Positions 28,970-37,267 of a stretch of DNA of 64,000 nucleotides are shown piece by piece. The stretch comes from Rugosibacter sp. (GTDB lineage Bacteria; Pseudomonadota; Gammaproteobacteria; Burkholderiales; Rhodocyclaceae). The stretch covers positions 47,434-111,433 of the forward strand of contig SCUZ01000075.1 of NCBI GenBank assembly GCA_004322535.1. Direction: 5' to 3'. The position numbers were made by a program, and so were the translations under genes. Position 1 is the first letter of the stretch, and every line of letters starts with the position of its first letter. Under the pieces are notes generated by a model. The model saw nothing but the letters and a program-made list of their open reading frames with translations, was not told the origin of the DNA and did not search any database.

Positions 28970-29767
28970 TTACTTGGTAATGAAGTGACGTTGATAACGT
29001 TCGCTCAGACGTTCCATGGGCAGCATCAACAATAAATCGGCAGTGTTGAAGTCCGGGTCCCAGGCCGGTTCACCGCACACGCGGCCACCGGCACGCAAGT
29101 AGCCCTTGAGCAGCGGAGGCACCAGGGCGGGTTGGCCATTGGCCAGATGCTCAAAAGGCAGGGGGTGGCGCGGAAAAACGCGGTATTCGAGCGGCGCCTG
29201 CTGCGCTTCAGTCAATTGCTGATAGAGATTGGCCGCATTGTGGCCGCCATCGGCCATGCTGATCGAAGCGCAGCCAATCAGATATGAATAGCCACGAGTG
29301 ACCATATATTCGCCCAAGCCCGACCAGAGCAGAGCAATCACGGCACCGCTACGGTAATCAACATGGATGCAGGAGCGACCGATTTCCACCATGCGCGGGC
29401 GCAGATGTTGCAAGCGGGTGAGCGAAAACTCGCCTTCCGAGTAATAGCTGCCGACGCGCTTGGCCGCTTCGGGCGAGAGAATGCGGTAAGTGCCGACTAT
29501 TTTTCCGGTATTCTCGTCGCGTACCAGCAGATGCTCGCAGTAGGGGTCAAACAGGTCCGTATCGTGCCCCGGGATGCGTGTGGAGAGGCGGGCACCCATT
29601 TCTTCGCCAAATATCTTGTAGCGCAGGCGTTGGGCTTCGCGGACTTCATTTTCGTTTTGCGCCAGACTGATGCGCAGGTTGGGACGGGTGCGTGCTTCAT
29701 GGCGGACTTCGTTACGCAAATCGGCGCGCATATCAGTTGATTGGATAGCTTGGGTTTCTGTGCTCAT
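28970..29767 (-). CDS. GNAT-type N-acyltransferase, OlsB-like (ornithine-lipid synthesis candidate)
   Basis: A 265-residue acyltransferase of the OlsB/hemolysin-like GNAT family, which in characterised members attaches a 3-hydroxy fatty acid to ornithine from acyl-ACP. The motifs EAQRLRYKIFGEEMGA, DLFDPYCEHLLVRD, VGTYRIL, EIGRSCIHVDYRSG and GCASISMADGG fit the family, as does the C-terminal PPLLKGYLRAGGRVCGEPAWDPDF region. ATG 29767 is chosen because GGAG lies 7 bp upstream. The partner O-acyltransferase OlsA is not in the window. As first gene of the lipid operon it would read from a promoter with possible PhoB half-sites. Confidence 0.78.
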   Translation of the reverse strand: MSTETQAIQSTDMRADLRNEVRHEARTRPNLRISLAQNENEVREAQRLRYKIFGEEMGARLSTRIPGHDTDLFDPYCEHLLVRDENTGKIVGTYRILSPEAAKRVGSYYSEGEFSLTRLQHLRPRMVEIGRSCIHVDYRSGAVIALLWSGLGEYMVTRGYSYLIGCASISMADGGHNAANLYQQLTEAQQAPLEYRVFPRHPLPFEHLANGQPALVPPLLKGYLRAGGRVCGEPAWDPDFNTADLLLMLPMERLSERYQRHFITK

Positions 29768-29941
29768 CGGTTTCTCCACGGGTTTGAATTCAGGTGCATT
29801 CTGAAAACCCCGTGTTACCGGCTGATTGCTTTTGTGTTGCGAAAAAATTAAATGTCAGGAGTTTCATATAAAAAATACCGTCAAAATAGCTGAGGGATGG
29901 GGTAATTTTCGGCATGGAGGGTGGCTTCGAAAGGTTTTGTC

Positions 29942-29970
29942 ATGACCAAGTGGAGTCAGATCGGTGACCT
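29942..29970 (-). promoter_or_regulatory. Imperfect triple PhoB half-site facing the lipid operon
   Basis: Read on the minus strand: AGGTCAC, 4 bp, CTGACTC, 4 bp, TGGTCAT. Each 7-mer matches the Pho half-site CTGTCAY at five of seven positions and the units repeat every 11 bp, the PhoB spacing. It lies 175 bp upstream of the OlsB-like start. This is inference from spacing plus partial match. Confidence 0.45.
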
Positions 29971-30127
29971 TGGCCCAATCAGTCAGTAAAAACATGTGGT
30001 ACTAAACAGATTCAGATGCGTTTGATTACTTTATCAAGTCATTGCTAATGCTTCGTTAATAACATAACGAAGTCATCACCAAAGTCATTGCGCGATAGAA
30101 TAGTCAGACATTTTCAAGGCGGGTTTT

Positions 30128-30145
30128 ATGTCATGCTGCTGTCAC
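30128..30145 (+). promoter_or_regulatory. Pho box of pstS
   Basis: ATGTCAT, 4 bp (GCTG), CTGTCAC: thirteen of fourteen positions match the PhoB consensus CTGTCAY-4-CTGTCAY. A -10-like TAGACT (30156-30161) begins 10 bp later, the usual geometry of PhoB-activated promoters, and a further half-site-like CTGTCTA lies at 30160. The box ends 46 bp before the pstS start. Confidence 0.85.
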
Positions 30146-30191
30146 ATTGGCTGCTTAGACTGTCTATTCCTTAAACCCTACTGAGGTCACT

Positions 30192-31238
30192 ATGATATCC
30201 AAGCAAATTAAGCGTTTCGTGATACCGGTTGCGGCAGTTGCCTGCGCCATCAGCTTCACTCAAGTGCAGGCTGCCGAGATCACCGGCGCTGGTGCTACCT
30301 TTCCGGCGCCGATTTATGGCAAATGGGCCGAGGCTTACCATAAGGCTACTGGCAACAAGATCAACTACCAGTCGATTGGCTCCGGTGGTGGTATCAAGCA
30401 AATTAACGCCAAGACCGTGGATTTTGGTGCTTCCGATATGCCGCTCAAGCCGGATGTGCTGGACAAGGATGGCCTGATGCAGTTCCCTGCAGTGATTGGT
30501 GGCGAAGTGCTGGTGGTTAATATCGCCGGTGTCAAGCCGGGCGAGATGCGCCTGACGCCCGCTGTGCTGGCTGATATCTACTTGGGCAATATTACTAAGT
30601 GGAACGACAAGGCGATAGTTGCCCTGAATCCGAAGCTCTCTCTGCCTGATCAGGCGATCGCTGTGGTGCGTCGCGCCGATGGTTCGGGCACGACTTTCAT
30701 TTTCACCAACTACTTATCCAAGGTTAGCCCTGAGTGGAAACAAAAAGTCGGCGAGGGTACTGCGGTGCAATGGCCGCTGGGCTTGGGTGGCAAAGGCAAC
30801 GAAGGAGTTGCGGCTTTCGTCCAGCGTATCCCCGGTGCAATCGGTTACGTCGAGTATGCTTATTCCAAGCAGAACAACATGACCTATACGCTGCTGCAAA
30901 ATGCCGAGGGTAATTATCCGATGCCTGACGACGCAACCTTCAAGGCTGCTGCCGCTAACGCCGACTGGACCAAGGCTGCCTACTACGAAATCCTCACCAA
31001 TGAGCCGGGCAAGGATGCTTGGCCGATCACCGGTGCGACTTTCATCCTGATGCACAAGGTTCAGGACAAGCCGATGCAGGCTGCCGAAGTACTGAAGTTT
31101 TTCGATTGGGCGTATAAGAATGGTGGCGAGATGGCCCGCGATCTTGACTATGTTGCACTGCCTGAGAGCCTGACAAAAATGATTCGCTCCAGCTGGAAGA
31201 CAATCAAGGATACTTCTAGCAAGCCTGTCTATAAGTAA
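30192..31238 (+). CDS. pstS: Phosphate ABC transporter, periplasmic phosphate-binding protein
   Basis: A 348-residue high-affinity phosphate-binding protein. Residues 1-27 form a signal peptide (cleavage after VQA). The mature start [22 protein letters not shown] and the anion-binding loops [19 protein letters not shown] and [16 protein letters not shown] are diagnostic. It is the first gene of pstSCAB behind a strong Pho box. A stable hairpin after the stop probably trims the transcript so that PstS is made in excess of the membrane parts. Confidence 0.98.
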   Translation: MISKQIKRFVIPVAAVACAISFTQVQAAEITGAGATFPAPIYGKWAEAYHKATGNKINYQSIGSGGGIKQINAKTVDFGASDMPLKPDVLDKDGLMQFPAVIGGEVLVVNIAGVKPGEMRLTPAVLADIYLGNITKWNDKAIVALNPKLSLPDQAIAVVRRADGSGTTFIFTNYLSKVSPEWKQKVGEGTAVQWPLGLGGKGNEGVAAFVQRIPGAIGYVEYAYSKQNNMTYTLLQNAEGNYPMPDDATFKAAAANADWTKAAYYEILTNEPGKDAWPITGATFILMHKVQDKPMQAAEVLKFFDWAYKNGGEMARDLDYVALPESLTKMIRSSWKTIKDTSSKPVYK

Positions 31239-31254
31239 AGTAAGCTGCCAGTGC

Positions 31255-31292
31255 CCGTACTGATTGTCTTCAATCAGTACGGGTTTGTTTTC
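31255..31292 (+). terminator. Attenuator-like hairpin between pstS and pstC
   Basis: A 12-bp perfect stem CCCGTACTGATT / AATCAGTACGGG with a 6-nt loop, followed by a T-rich tract. It lies within an operon, so partial termination or 3'-end stabilisation of pstS mRNA is the likely role. Confidence 0.85.
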
Positions 31293-31320
31293 GAGTTTGC
31301 TAGTCATTTAATAACGAATC

Positions 31321-32280
31321 ATGGCCGATAACACAAAGTCTAAGCGGAGTTCGAGTCTGGGTGAACTGATTTTCTTCAACGTGACACGTTTGTTTGCGAT
31401 ACTCACATTCTTGATACTAATCAGCATTATTGTCTCGCTGGTCAACGGTGCAATGCCATCGATCCACAAGTTTGGCCTGTCTTTTCTCTGGCGCAGCGAG
31501 TGGAATCCACCGATGGACGAGTTTGGCGCTTTGGTGCATATTTATGGCACTCTGGTGACTTCGCTGATCGCTTTAATTATTGCGGTACCGGTGAGTTTCG
31601 GCATTGCGTTGTTTCTCACCGAGTTGTCGCCGGTATGGCTACGCCGCCCGCTCGGCGTAGCTATCGAATTGCTGGCGGGTATCCCCAGCATCGTCTATGG
31701 TATGTGGGGGCTCTTGGTTTTCGCCCCTATTTTTGGTAACTACATTCAGCCATTCCTCACCAACACGGTTGGCCATATTCCTTTTATCGGACGTCTATTT
31801 CAAGGGGTATCTATCGGTATTGGTCTCTTGAGTGCGGGTGTAATTCTTTCAATCATGATCATCCCTTTCATTGCCTCGGTGATGCGTGACGTATTTGAGG
31901 TGACGCCGGGAATTCTTAAGGAATCGGCCTACGCGGTTGGCGCCACCACTTGGGAGGTCGTCTGGAATGTCGTGCTACCTTATACCAAGGTGGGAGTCAT
32001 CGGCGGCATCATGCTTGGCTTGGGTCGTGCTTTGGGCGAGACTATGGCAGTGACTTTCGTTATTGGTAATTCAGATCAACTCGATACCTCATCGCTTTAC
32101 GCTGCGGGCAATTCGATTGCATCGGCCTTGGCCAATGAGTTCACTGAAGCAGTATCACCGATTCATTCTGCCGCGTTGATCGAGCTGGGTCTGATCCTGT
32201 TTCTGATTACCTTCGTCGTACTGGTGTTTTCCAAGCTACTGCTTATGAGGCTCAACAAACAGCAGGGTCAAAGGACCTAG
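31321..32280 (+). CDS. pstC: Phosphate ABC transporter permease PstC
   Basis: A 319-residue inner-membrane permease with six hydrophobic segments. The ABC-permease EAA loop appears as [46 protein letters not shown], the typical PstC form. [14 protein letters not shown] is another family block. It pairs with PstA and is energised by PstB. It ends 4 bp before pstA. Confidence 0.97.
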   Translation: MADNTKSKRSSSLGELIFFNVTRLFAILTFLILISIIVSLVNGAMPSIHKFGLSFLWRSEWNPPMDEFGALVHIYGTLVTSLIALIIAVPVSFGIALFLTELSPVWLRRPLGVAIELLAGIPSIVYGMWGLLVFAPIFGNYIQPFLTNTVGHIPFIGRLFQGVSIGIGLLSAGVILSIMIIPFIASVMRDVFEVTPGILKESAYAVGATTWEVVWNVVLPYTKVGVIGGIMLGLGRALGETMAVTFVIGNSDQLDTSSLYAAGNSIASALANEFTEAVSPIHSAALIELGLILFLITFVVLVFSKLLLMRLNKQQGQRT

Positions 32281-32284
32281 AGCG

Positions 32285-33127
32285 ATGATGGATATCAGAC
32301 GTCAACGCAAACTGTTTAACTTTTTCGCGCTGTTCATGTCGATGATGGCAGTCGCTTTCGGCTTATTCTGGCTGTTCTGGATATTGTTCAGCGTCTTTGA
32401 GTTGGGTGTGAGCGCGTTGGGCGTGGATCTTTTTACCAAGATGACGCCGCCACCGGGCAGCGAAGGCGGACTTTTGAACGCTATCACCGGTAGTCTAATC
32501 CAGGTCGGGCTGGCAACCCTGATTGGCACTCCTTTTGGTGTGCTCGCCGGCATTTATCTGGCGGAATATGGCGGACACACTTGGCTTGGCCGCAGCACAC
32601 TGTTCATCAATGACATTCTGCTATCTGCGCCGTCTATTGTCATTGGCCTGTTCGTATATTCTGTGTATGTGGCGAAGGTTGGTCATTTTTCCGCACTAGC
32701 GGGCGTTTTTGCACTGGCACTTCTCGTCATCCCAGTGGTTATTCGTACCACAGAAAATATGCTGGTGCTGGTACCCAACAGCTTACGCGAAGCGGTGTTT
32801 GCATTGGGCACTCCAAAATGGAAGGTGATCACCAAGGTCACGCTGCGCGCCTCCGTCGCAGGCATTGTGACGGGTATTCTGCTGGCCGTGGCAAGGATTG
32901 CAGGTGAAACGGCGCCGCTTTTGTTTACTGCGTTGTCAAACCAGTTTTGGACACTCGACCTCAATAAACCGATGGCCACTCTGCCGGTGACAATCTTCAA
33001 GTTTGCCATGAGCCCCTTTGCCGACTGGCAACGAATAGCATGGGCCGGCGTTTTCTTGATCACACTTGGTGTATTGATCCTTAATATTTTGGCACGCGTC
33101 TTTTTTCGCCAGAAACACAAAAACTAA
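32285..33127 (+). CDS. pstA: Phosphate ABC transporter permease PstA
   Basis: A 280-residue permease with about six membrane segments. [27 protein letters not shown] and the coupling loop [50 protein letters not shown] (read in parts) identify PstA. Two consecutive ATG codons open the gene; either may be used. It lies between pstC (4 bp) and pstB (15 bp). Confidence 0.97.
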   Translation: MMDIRRQRKLFNFFALFMSMMAVAFGLFWLFWILFSVFELGVSALGVDLFTKMTPPPGSEGGLLNAITGSLIQVGLATLIGTPFGVLAGIYLAEYGGHTWLGRSTLFINDILLSAPSIVIGLFVYSVYVAKVGHFSALAGVFALALLVIPVVIRTTENMLVLVPNSLREAVFALGTPKWKVITKVTLRASVAGIVTGILLAVARIAGETAPLLFTALSNQFWTLDLNKPMATLPVTIFKFAMSPFADWQRIAWAGVFLITLGVLILNILARVFFRQKHKN

Positions 33128-33142
33128 TATCTGGTTAATTTA

Positions 33143-33955
33143 ATGAATGGTGACCTGAGCATGAACGAAACCATGAAGAATGACATTCCGGCTGCTACCT
33201 TGACAACGCAGATCACGTTAAGAAACTTCAATTTTTATTATGGAAAATATCATGCCCTGAAGAATATCAATCTTGATATTTACCGTACCCAGGTCACGGC
33301 GTTCATTGGGCCATCAGGTTGCGGCAAGTCGACTCTGCTACGCACCATGAACCGCATGTACGATCTTTATCCTGATCAGCGCGCCGAGGGTGAGTTACGC
33401 TTGGATGGCATGGACATTCTCGATAAGAGTGTCGATATTAACCACCTGCGTGCACGGGTCGGCATGGTGTTCCAGAAACCCACGCCGTTTCCAATGTCAA
33501 TCTACGAAAATATCGCCTTCGGCGTTAATCTGCAGGAACGGTTATCACGTTCAGAGATGGACGAACGTGTCGAATGGGCACTGAAGAAGGCAGCATTGTG
33601 GGGCGAGGTGAAAGATGTCCTCAATAAGAGTGGCATGAGTCTCTCAGGTGGCCAGCAACAGCGCCTGTGCATCGCGCGTGGCATCGCTGTGAAGCCAGAG
33701 GTGTTGCTACTCGACGAGCCCACTTCGGCACTTGATCCGATCTCGACGATGCGTATCGAGGAACTGGTGTCAGAACTCAAGGAGGAGTTCACTATCGTCA
33801 TCGTTACTCACAATATGCAACAGGCCGCGCGCATGTCCGACTATACGGCCTACATGTACCTAGGCGAGCTGATAGAGTTTGGCGTGACTGATCAGATATT
33901 CATCAAACCGCAGAAGAAACAGACTGAAGACTACATTACAGGGCGGTTTGGATAA
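33143..33955 (+). CDS. pstB: Phosphate ABC transporter ATP-binding protein
   Basis: A 270-residue ABC ATPase. Walker A is GPSGCGKST (about 56-64), the Q-loop is FQKPTPFP, the ABC signature [14 protein letters not shown] and Walker [13 protein letters not shown], then the switch His in [25 protein letters not shown] is typical for PstB. The ATG at 33143 gives a slightly long N-terminus; the ATG 18 bp later is an alternative. phoU, which often follows pstB, is absent here: the next gene is a convergent aquaporin. Confidence 0.97.
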   Translation: MNGDLSMNETMKNDIPAATLTTQITLRNFNFYYGKYHALKNINLDIYRTQVTAFIGPSGCGKSTLLRTMNRMYDLYPDQRAEGELRLDGMDILDKSVDINHLRARVGMVFQKPTPFPMSIYENIAFGVNLQERLSRSEMDERVEWALKKAALWGEVKDVLNKSGMSLSGGQQQRLCIARGIAVKPEVLLLDEPTSALDPISTMRIEELVSELKEEFTIVIVTHNMQQAARMSDYTAYMYLGELIEFGVTDQIFIKPQKKQTEDYITGRFG

Positions 33956-34015
33956 TATTTGAAAGTCAGCAAGACATTTCGCCCATGTATGGCGCTTAAG
34001 TCAAGTAGTACGCGA

Positions 34016-34672
34016 CTATTTTTGTGAAACCAGCCACCGCATAATTCCTGCTGCCACGAGTGCCCCCGCAAGTTGCGCCAGTACGAAAGCTGGTGTATCG
34101 ACTAGACGGATTCCTGCGAAAGTATTGCTCGCCGCGCGCGCCAGAGTTACCGCCGGATTTGCGAAAGAGGTTGAAGCGGTAAACCAGTATGCGGATGTAA
34201 TATAGGCGCCGACGGCAGCCGCAACGGCAGGAAGGCTTTGCCGCATGCTGCCGAGAATGACGATCAGCAAGCCAAACGTTGCCACACCCTCTGCCCACCA
34301 TTGAGCCGCTCCGGTATGCTGATGCTGTGATGCGAAGAACAGCGGCTCGCCGAACATCGCATGAGCAGCGGCAACGCCTGCAAAAGCGCCTGCGACTTGG
34401 GCACCGGCATACGCTATTGCATCGCTCCAGTGTATTTTCCTATTTAACGCAACAACCAGAGTGACTGCGGGATTGAAATGTGCTCCCGACACGGGGGCGA
34501 ATACCAAAATCAGTGCATACAGTGCAGCGCCCGTGGCGATCGAGTTGGCGAGCAGCGCAATCGCGACATTTCCGCCAGCGAGTCTCTCGCCCATAATGCC
34601 GGAGCCAATCACAACCGCGAGGAGCAGCGCTGTGCCCAGTGCCTCCGCCGTGAGTCGCCGACCTAAGACCAT
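34016..34672 (-). CDS. Aquaporin-family (MIP) channel, possibly arsenite-linked
   Basis: A 218-residue MIP channel with six membrane helices and both pore motifs, HFNPAVT (about 65-71) and FANPAVTLAR (about 170-179, with the selectivity-filter Arg). It lies downstream of an ArsR-type regulator on the same strand, across a 238-bp gap that contains a perfect ATTCAT-G-ATGAAT inverted repeat. AqpS-type aquaporins in ars operons let arsenite leave the cell, so an arsenic role is plausible, but no arsC, arsB or acr3 is present in the window. Ordinary water or solute transport is the alternative. Confidence 0.88.
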   Translation of the reverse strand: MVLGRRLTAEALGTALLLAVVIGSGIMGERLAGGNVAIALLANSIATGAALYALILVFAPVSGAHFNPAVTLVVALNRKIHWSDAIAYAGAQVAGAFAGVAAAHAMFGEPLFFASQHQHTGAAQWWAEGVATFGLLIVILGSMRQSLPAVAAAVGAYITSAYWFTASTSFANPAVTLARAASNTFAGIRLVDTPAFVLAQLAGALVAAGIMRWLVSQK

Positions 34673-34755
34673 TTCGTCTTGCCGATTGCAGCGCCCATAA
34701 TGCTGCGCGCCGAGTTGTGTGTGCAGAGAAATAATATATTGAAAACACGATGCTT

Positions 34756-34768
34756 ATTCATGATGAAT
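34756..34768. promoter_or_regulatory. Perfect inverted repeat, candidate operator
   Basis: ATTCAT-G-ATGAAT, a perfect 6-bp inverted repeat with a 1-nt centre, 84 bp upstream of the aquaporin start and downstream of the ArsR-type gene. An ArsR-family binding site is a guess from position. Confidence 0.35.
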
Positions 34769-34910
34769 CCATTCTTGGAAAAGTCTTAATTTTTCCCATG
34801 CTCCAGAAAAACGCCAGCGTGAAACATCCAGCCTGCCGACTTGACGGTTTTTCGCCAGTTTTGATCCATACCGGCATGTCTGCCAATAACTTCTTGCCAG
34901 ATATTGACTT

Positions 34911-35258
34911 TCATGCTGTCTTAGTCGGGTTTTCAGTTCCGGTTGCTACGCACTCCATGGCGCTCATGCACGAATTTCCAGTGCAGCAATTGGCAGTCAG
35001 GAACTCCAGCAACTCGTTCATCCGCTTGAAATTCGCCATGTAGATCACGAACCGCCCCTCTTGACGGGAGTTTACCAAGCTAGCATTGCTCAGTTCCTTG
35101 AGATGGAACGATAAGGTTGTTGGCATAATATTGAGTAGCTCGGTGATTTTGCCTGCTCTTAGGCCTTGCTGTCCATTCTGTACCAGCAACCTGAAGGTGG
35201 CGAGTCGCGATTCTTGTGCAAGAGCGGTAAGTGTCTTGATGACATCGGAAGTTTTCAT
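34911..35258 (-). CDS. ArsR/SmtB-family transcriptional regulator
   Basis: A 115-residue winged-helix regulator: MKTSDVIKTLTALAQESRLATFRLLVQNGQQGLRAGKITELL, then the recognition helix TTLSFHLKELSNASLV and the wing SRQEGRFVIYMAN. The classic ELxVCDLC metal site in the DNA-binding domain is missing. Instead the C-terminus has NCCTGNSC, an arrangement resembling the As(III) site of Acidithiobacillus ferrooxidans ArsR (two adjacent Cys plus one six to seven residues on). The ATG at 35258 is chosen because the 12 upstream codons are not conserved in this family. It likely controls the downstream aquaporin. Confidence 0.88.
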   Translation of the reverse strand: MKTSDVIKTLTALAQESRLATFRLLVQNGQQGLRAGKITELLNIMPTTLSFHLKELSNASLVNSRQEGRFVIYMANFKRMNELLEFLTANCCTGNSCMSAMECVATGTENPTKTA

Positions 35259-35324
35259 AATTCGAACAATATCAAACCAATGTGTCAATTGCATGACGGT
35301 GCAGAATATTCAATAGGCAATAAG

Positions 35325-35351
35325 CGCGCCGTATCACCAGTGCCGACTTTT
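35325..35351 (-). repeat. Dispersed 25-bp repeat, intergenic copy identical to lpxK
   Basis: Twenty-seven nt identical to 5839-5865. Core GCCGACTTTT at 35342-35351. It sits in the divergent arsR/tpiA gap, 92 bp before tpiA, where it has no coding role. Confidence 0.8.
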
Positions 35352-35443
35352 TAGCTCACCACGCTTCCTTGTCTGGCATTATCGTGATGCTGGCTTTATA
35401 ATCACCCGCTTAACGCTGCGCGTCTTTTTAACTCTTTTCTTTC

Positions 35444-36211
35444 ATGCGGAACAAACTGGTTGTCGGTAACTGGAAAATGCACGGTCGTTTGGCTACCAAC
35501 CCTGGTTTGCTGGACGCTATCCGCTCTGGTATTTCCACGCAAACCGCGAAGTCCGCAGGGGTGGCAATTGAGGCTGCGCTATGTTTGCCGTATCCATATT
35601 TAGCTCAAGCACGATTATCGCTAGAAGGCAGTTCGGTGACGTGGGGTGCGCAGGATGTTTCCGAGCACGATCAAGGCGCATGGACCGGCGAGGTGAGTGG
35701 CAGCATGCTGGCTGATTTTGGCTGTCGCTATGTGTTGGTAGGGCATTCGGAGCGGCGTTCTTTCTTTGCGGAAACCGATGCCATTGCTGCCGCCAAGTTT
35801 GCTGCGGCACAACGGGCCGGATTGATTCCTATCCTGTGTGTTGGTGAAACTCTCGTTGAGCGCGAAGCCGGTGTCACGCATGATGTCATCACCCGGCAGT
35901 TGGATGCGGTGCTAGCAGTCAATGGTAGTGCAGCCTTTGCGCGCGCCGTGGTGGCGTATGAGCCGGTGTGGGCCATTGGCACAGGGAAAACGGCGACACC
36001 AGCGCAAGCGCAGGAAGTGCACGCGGCTATTCGTGGTCGCTTGGCGCGTGAAAGTGCTGACTTGGGTAATCGCCTGCAGATTCTTTATGGTGGTAGTGTC
36101 AAGCCCAGTAATGCGGCAGACATTTTTTCTCGGCCAGATATTGATGGCGGGCTGATTGGTGGTGCTTCACTTGTTGCTGTGGACTTTTTGGCGATTTGCG
36201 CCGCAGCCTGA
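35444..36211 (+). CDS. tpiA: Triosephosphate isomerase
   Basis: A 255-residue TIM, interconverting dihydroxyacetone phosphate and glyceraldehyde-3-phosphate. Catalytic residues are visible: Lys11 in GNWKMHG, His101 in LVGHSERR and Glu173 in AYEPVWAIGTGKTA. The phosphate loop ILYGGSVKPSNA is also present. It heads the conserved tpiA-secG-tRNA-Leu-nuo block; secG begins 19 bp downstream. Confidence 0.98.
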   Translation: MRNKLVVGNWKMHGRLATNPGLLDAIRSGISTQTAKSAGVAIEAALCLPYPYLAQARLSLEGSSVTWGAQDVSEHDQGAWTGEVSGSMLADFGCRYVLVGHSERRSFFAETDAIAAAKFAAAQRAGLIPILCVGETLVEREAGVTHDVITRQLDAVLAVNGSAAFARAVVAYEPVWAIGTGKTATPAQAQEVHAAIRGRLARESADLGNRLQILYGGSVKPSNAADIFSRPDIDGGLIGGASLVAVDFLAICAAA

Positions 36212-36230
36212 TGTTTTTTTTGGAGTTGAT

Positions 36231-36614
36231 ATGAGTTTAATGCATACGATTATTTTAACCATACATGTTCTGGCAGGTCTGGGCATCATTGGACTGGTAC
36301 TCCTGCAGCACGGAAAAGGTGCTGATATGGGCGCCGCTTTCGGTGGTGGCGCATCAGGAAGTCTTTTTGGTGCAACGGGTTCAGCTAACTTTATGTCCCG
36401 AGCAACGGGCGTCCTTGCAGCAATCTTCTTTTGTACGAGCCTGGGTTTGGCTTATCTTGCAACATCCCGTACCGAGGTTTCTCGTAGCGTGATGGACGCT
36501 GCAGTACCAAAAACGGCGCCTGCATTGCCGTTATCTGTAGTCCCGGTGCCCGCGGCTTCGCCAGCGCAAGCGCCTGTTGCACCTGATTCCAAAGTGAAAA
36601 ACATCCCACGATAA
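36231..36614 (+). CDS. secG: Preprotein translocase subunit SecG
   Basis: A 127-residue SecG, the small third membrane protein of the SecYEG channel. Two membrane helices (about 5-24 and 52-70) flank the conserved LVLLQHGKGADMGAAFGGGASGSLFGATGSANFMSR loop. The C-terminal tail is a Pro/Ala-rich extension (APALPLSVVPVPAASPAQAPVAP), common in betaproteobacteria. ATG 36231 has TGGAG 6 bp upstream; the open frame further left lies inside tpiA. Confidence 0.95.
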   Translation: MSLMHTIILTIHVLAGLGIIGLVLLQHGKGADMGAAFGGGASGSLFGATGSANFMSRATGVLAAIFFCTSLGLAYLATSRTEVSRSVMDAAVPKTAPALPLSVVPVPAASPAQAPVAPDSKVKNIPR

Positions 36615-36677
36615 TTTTGCCTCATTTACACCGCAACATTTTTTGCTGCAATGCATTAGGCAGCAAACGTGTTGCGA

Positions 36678-36683
36678 TATAAT
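36678..36683 (+). promoter_or_regulatory. -10 element upstream of tRNA-Leu(GAG)
   Basis: Perfect TATAAT 24 bp before the tRNA 5' end. A convincing -35 box at the right spacing is not seen. Confidence 0.4.
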
Positions 36684-36707
36684 TTCAGTCAGTTTTTGAA
36701 GTACAGC

Positions 36708-36792
36708 GCCGACGTGGTGAAATTGGTAGACACGCTATCTTGAGGGGGTAGTGGCGAAAGCTGTGCGAGTTCGAGTCTCGCCGTCGGCACCA
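36708..36792 (+). tRNA. tRNA-Leu (anticodon GAG)
   Basis: An 85-nt class II tRNA with encoded CCA (36790-36792). The acceptor arm GCCGACG pairs with CGTCGGC. The anticodon stem CTATC/GGTAG (one T-G pair) encloses the loop TTGAGGG, giving anticodon GAG, which reads CUC and CUU. The T-loop GTTCGAGTC is canonical. It lies between secG and nuoA, the usual place in this lineage. Confidence 0.97.
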
Positions 36793-36883
36793 TGTTTAAG
36801 TAATGGAATACCCATTTCTGGTTATTCTTCGGGTTGGTTAATGAGAAACTGAGTGAAACTGAGAGTCATCATCTCATCCTAAT

Positions 36884-37258
36884 ATGCTTGAAAACTATTT
36901 TCCTGTTCTAGTCTTCATTCTGGTGGGTCTTGCTTTCGGTTGTGCACCGATTTTTCTTGGTTGGTTGGTGGCGCCAAATCATCCTGATAGCGAGAAGCTC
37001 TCACCTTTTGAATGTGGCTTCGAACCATTTGAAGATGCGCGGATGAAGTTCGATGTCCGTTACTATCTGATCGCAATTCTCTTCATTCTGTTTGATCTGG
37101 AAATCGCTTTTATGTTTCCGTGGGCATCCATTTTCAAAGAAATTGTGCATACCGAGTCAGTCAGGCTGTTCGGATTTATTGAGATGTTTGTCTTTATTGG
37201 CATTCTCGTCATTGGCTACGTTTATGCGTGGGCCAAGGGCGCACTGGATTGGGAGTAA
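36884..37258 (+). CDS. nuoA: NADH-quinone oxidoreductase subunit A
   Basis: A 124-residue, three-helix membrane subunit of complex I. The loop with [38 protein letters not shown], read in parts, contains the conserved ECGF and FDLE motifs. It is the first gene of a 14-gene operon in canonical order nuoA to nuoN. A tandem GAAACTGAG repeat lies 20-40 bp upstream (36845-36863). Confidence 0.98.
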   Translation: MLENYFPVLVFILVGLAFGCAPIFLGWLVAPNHPDSEKLSPFECGFEPFEDARMKFDVRYYLIAILFILFDLEIAFMFPWASIFKEIVHTESVRLFGFIEMFVFIGILVIGYVYAWAKGALDWE

Positions 37259-37267
37259 ATCGCAGTC

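Larger units (their letters stand above)
29768..30191. other. Divergent regulatory region between the lipid operon and pstSCAB
   Basis: This 424-bp gap has no gene. It carries a strong Pho box just before pstS (30128-30145) and three weaker, 11-bp-spaced Pho half-sites in the opposite orientation (29942-29970), facing the lipid operon. The A/T-rich middle (30000-30110) holds GTCATTG-like repeats (30044 and 30082) of unknown meaning. Confidence 0.6.

Noticed and set aside
30742..30766. Repeat-like sequence in pstS (exact core AAAAGTCGGC)
   Set aside because: The encoded KVGEGTAV is, as far as I recall, normal for PstS, so this exact core may be coincidental; counted in the tally but not annotated as a repeat copy.
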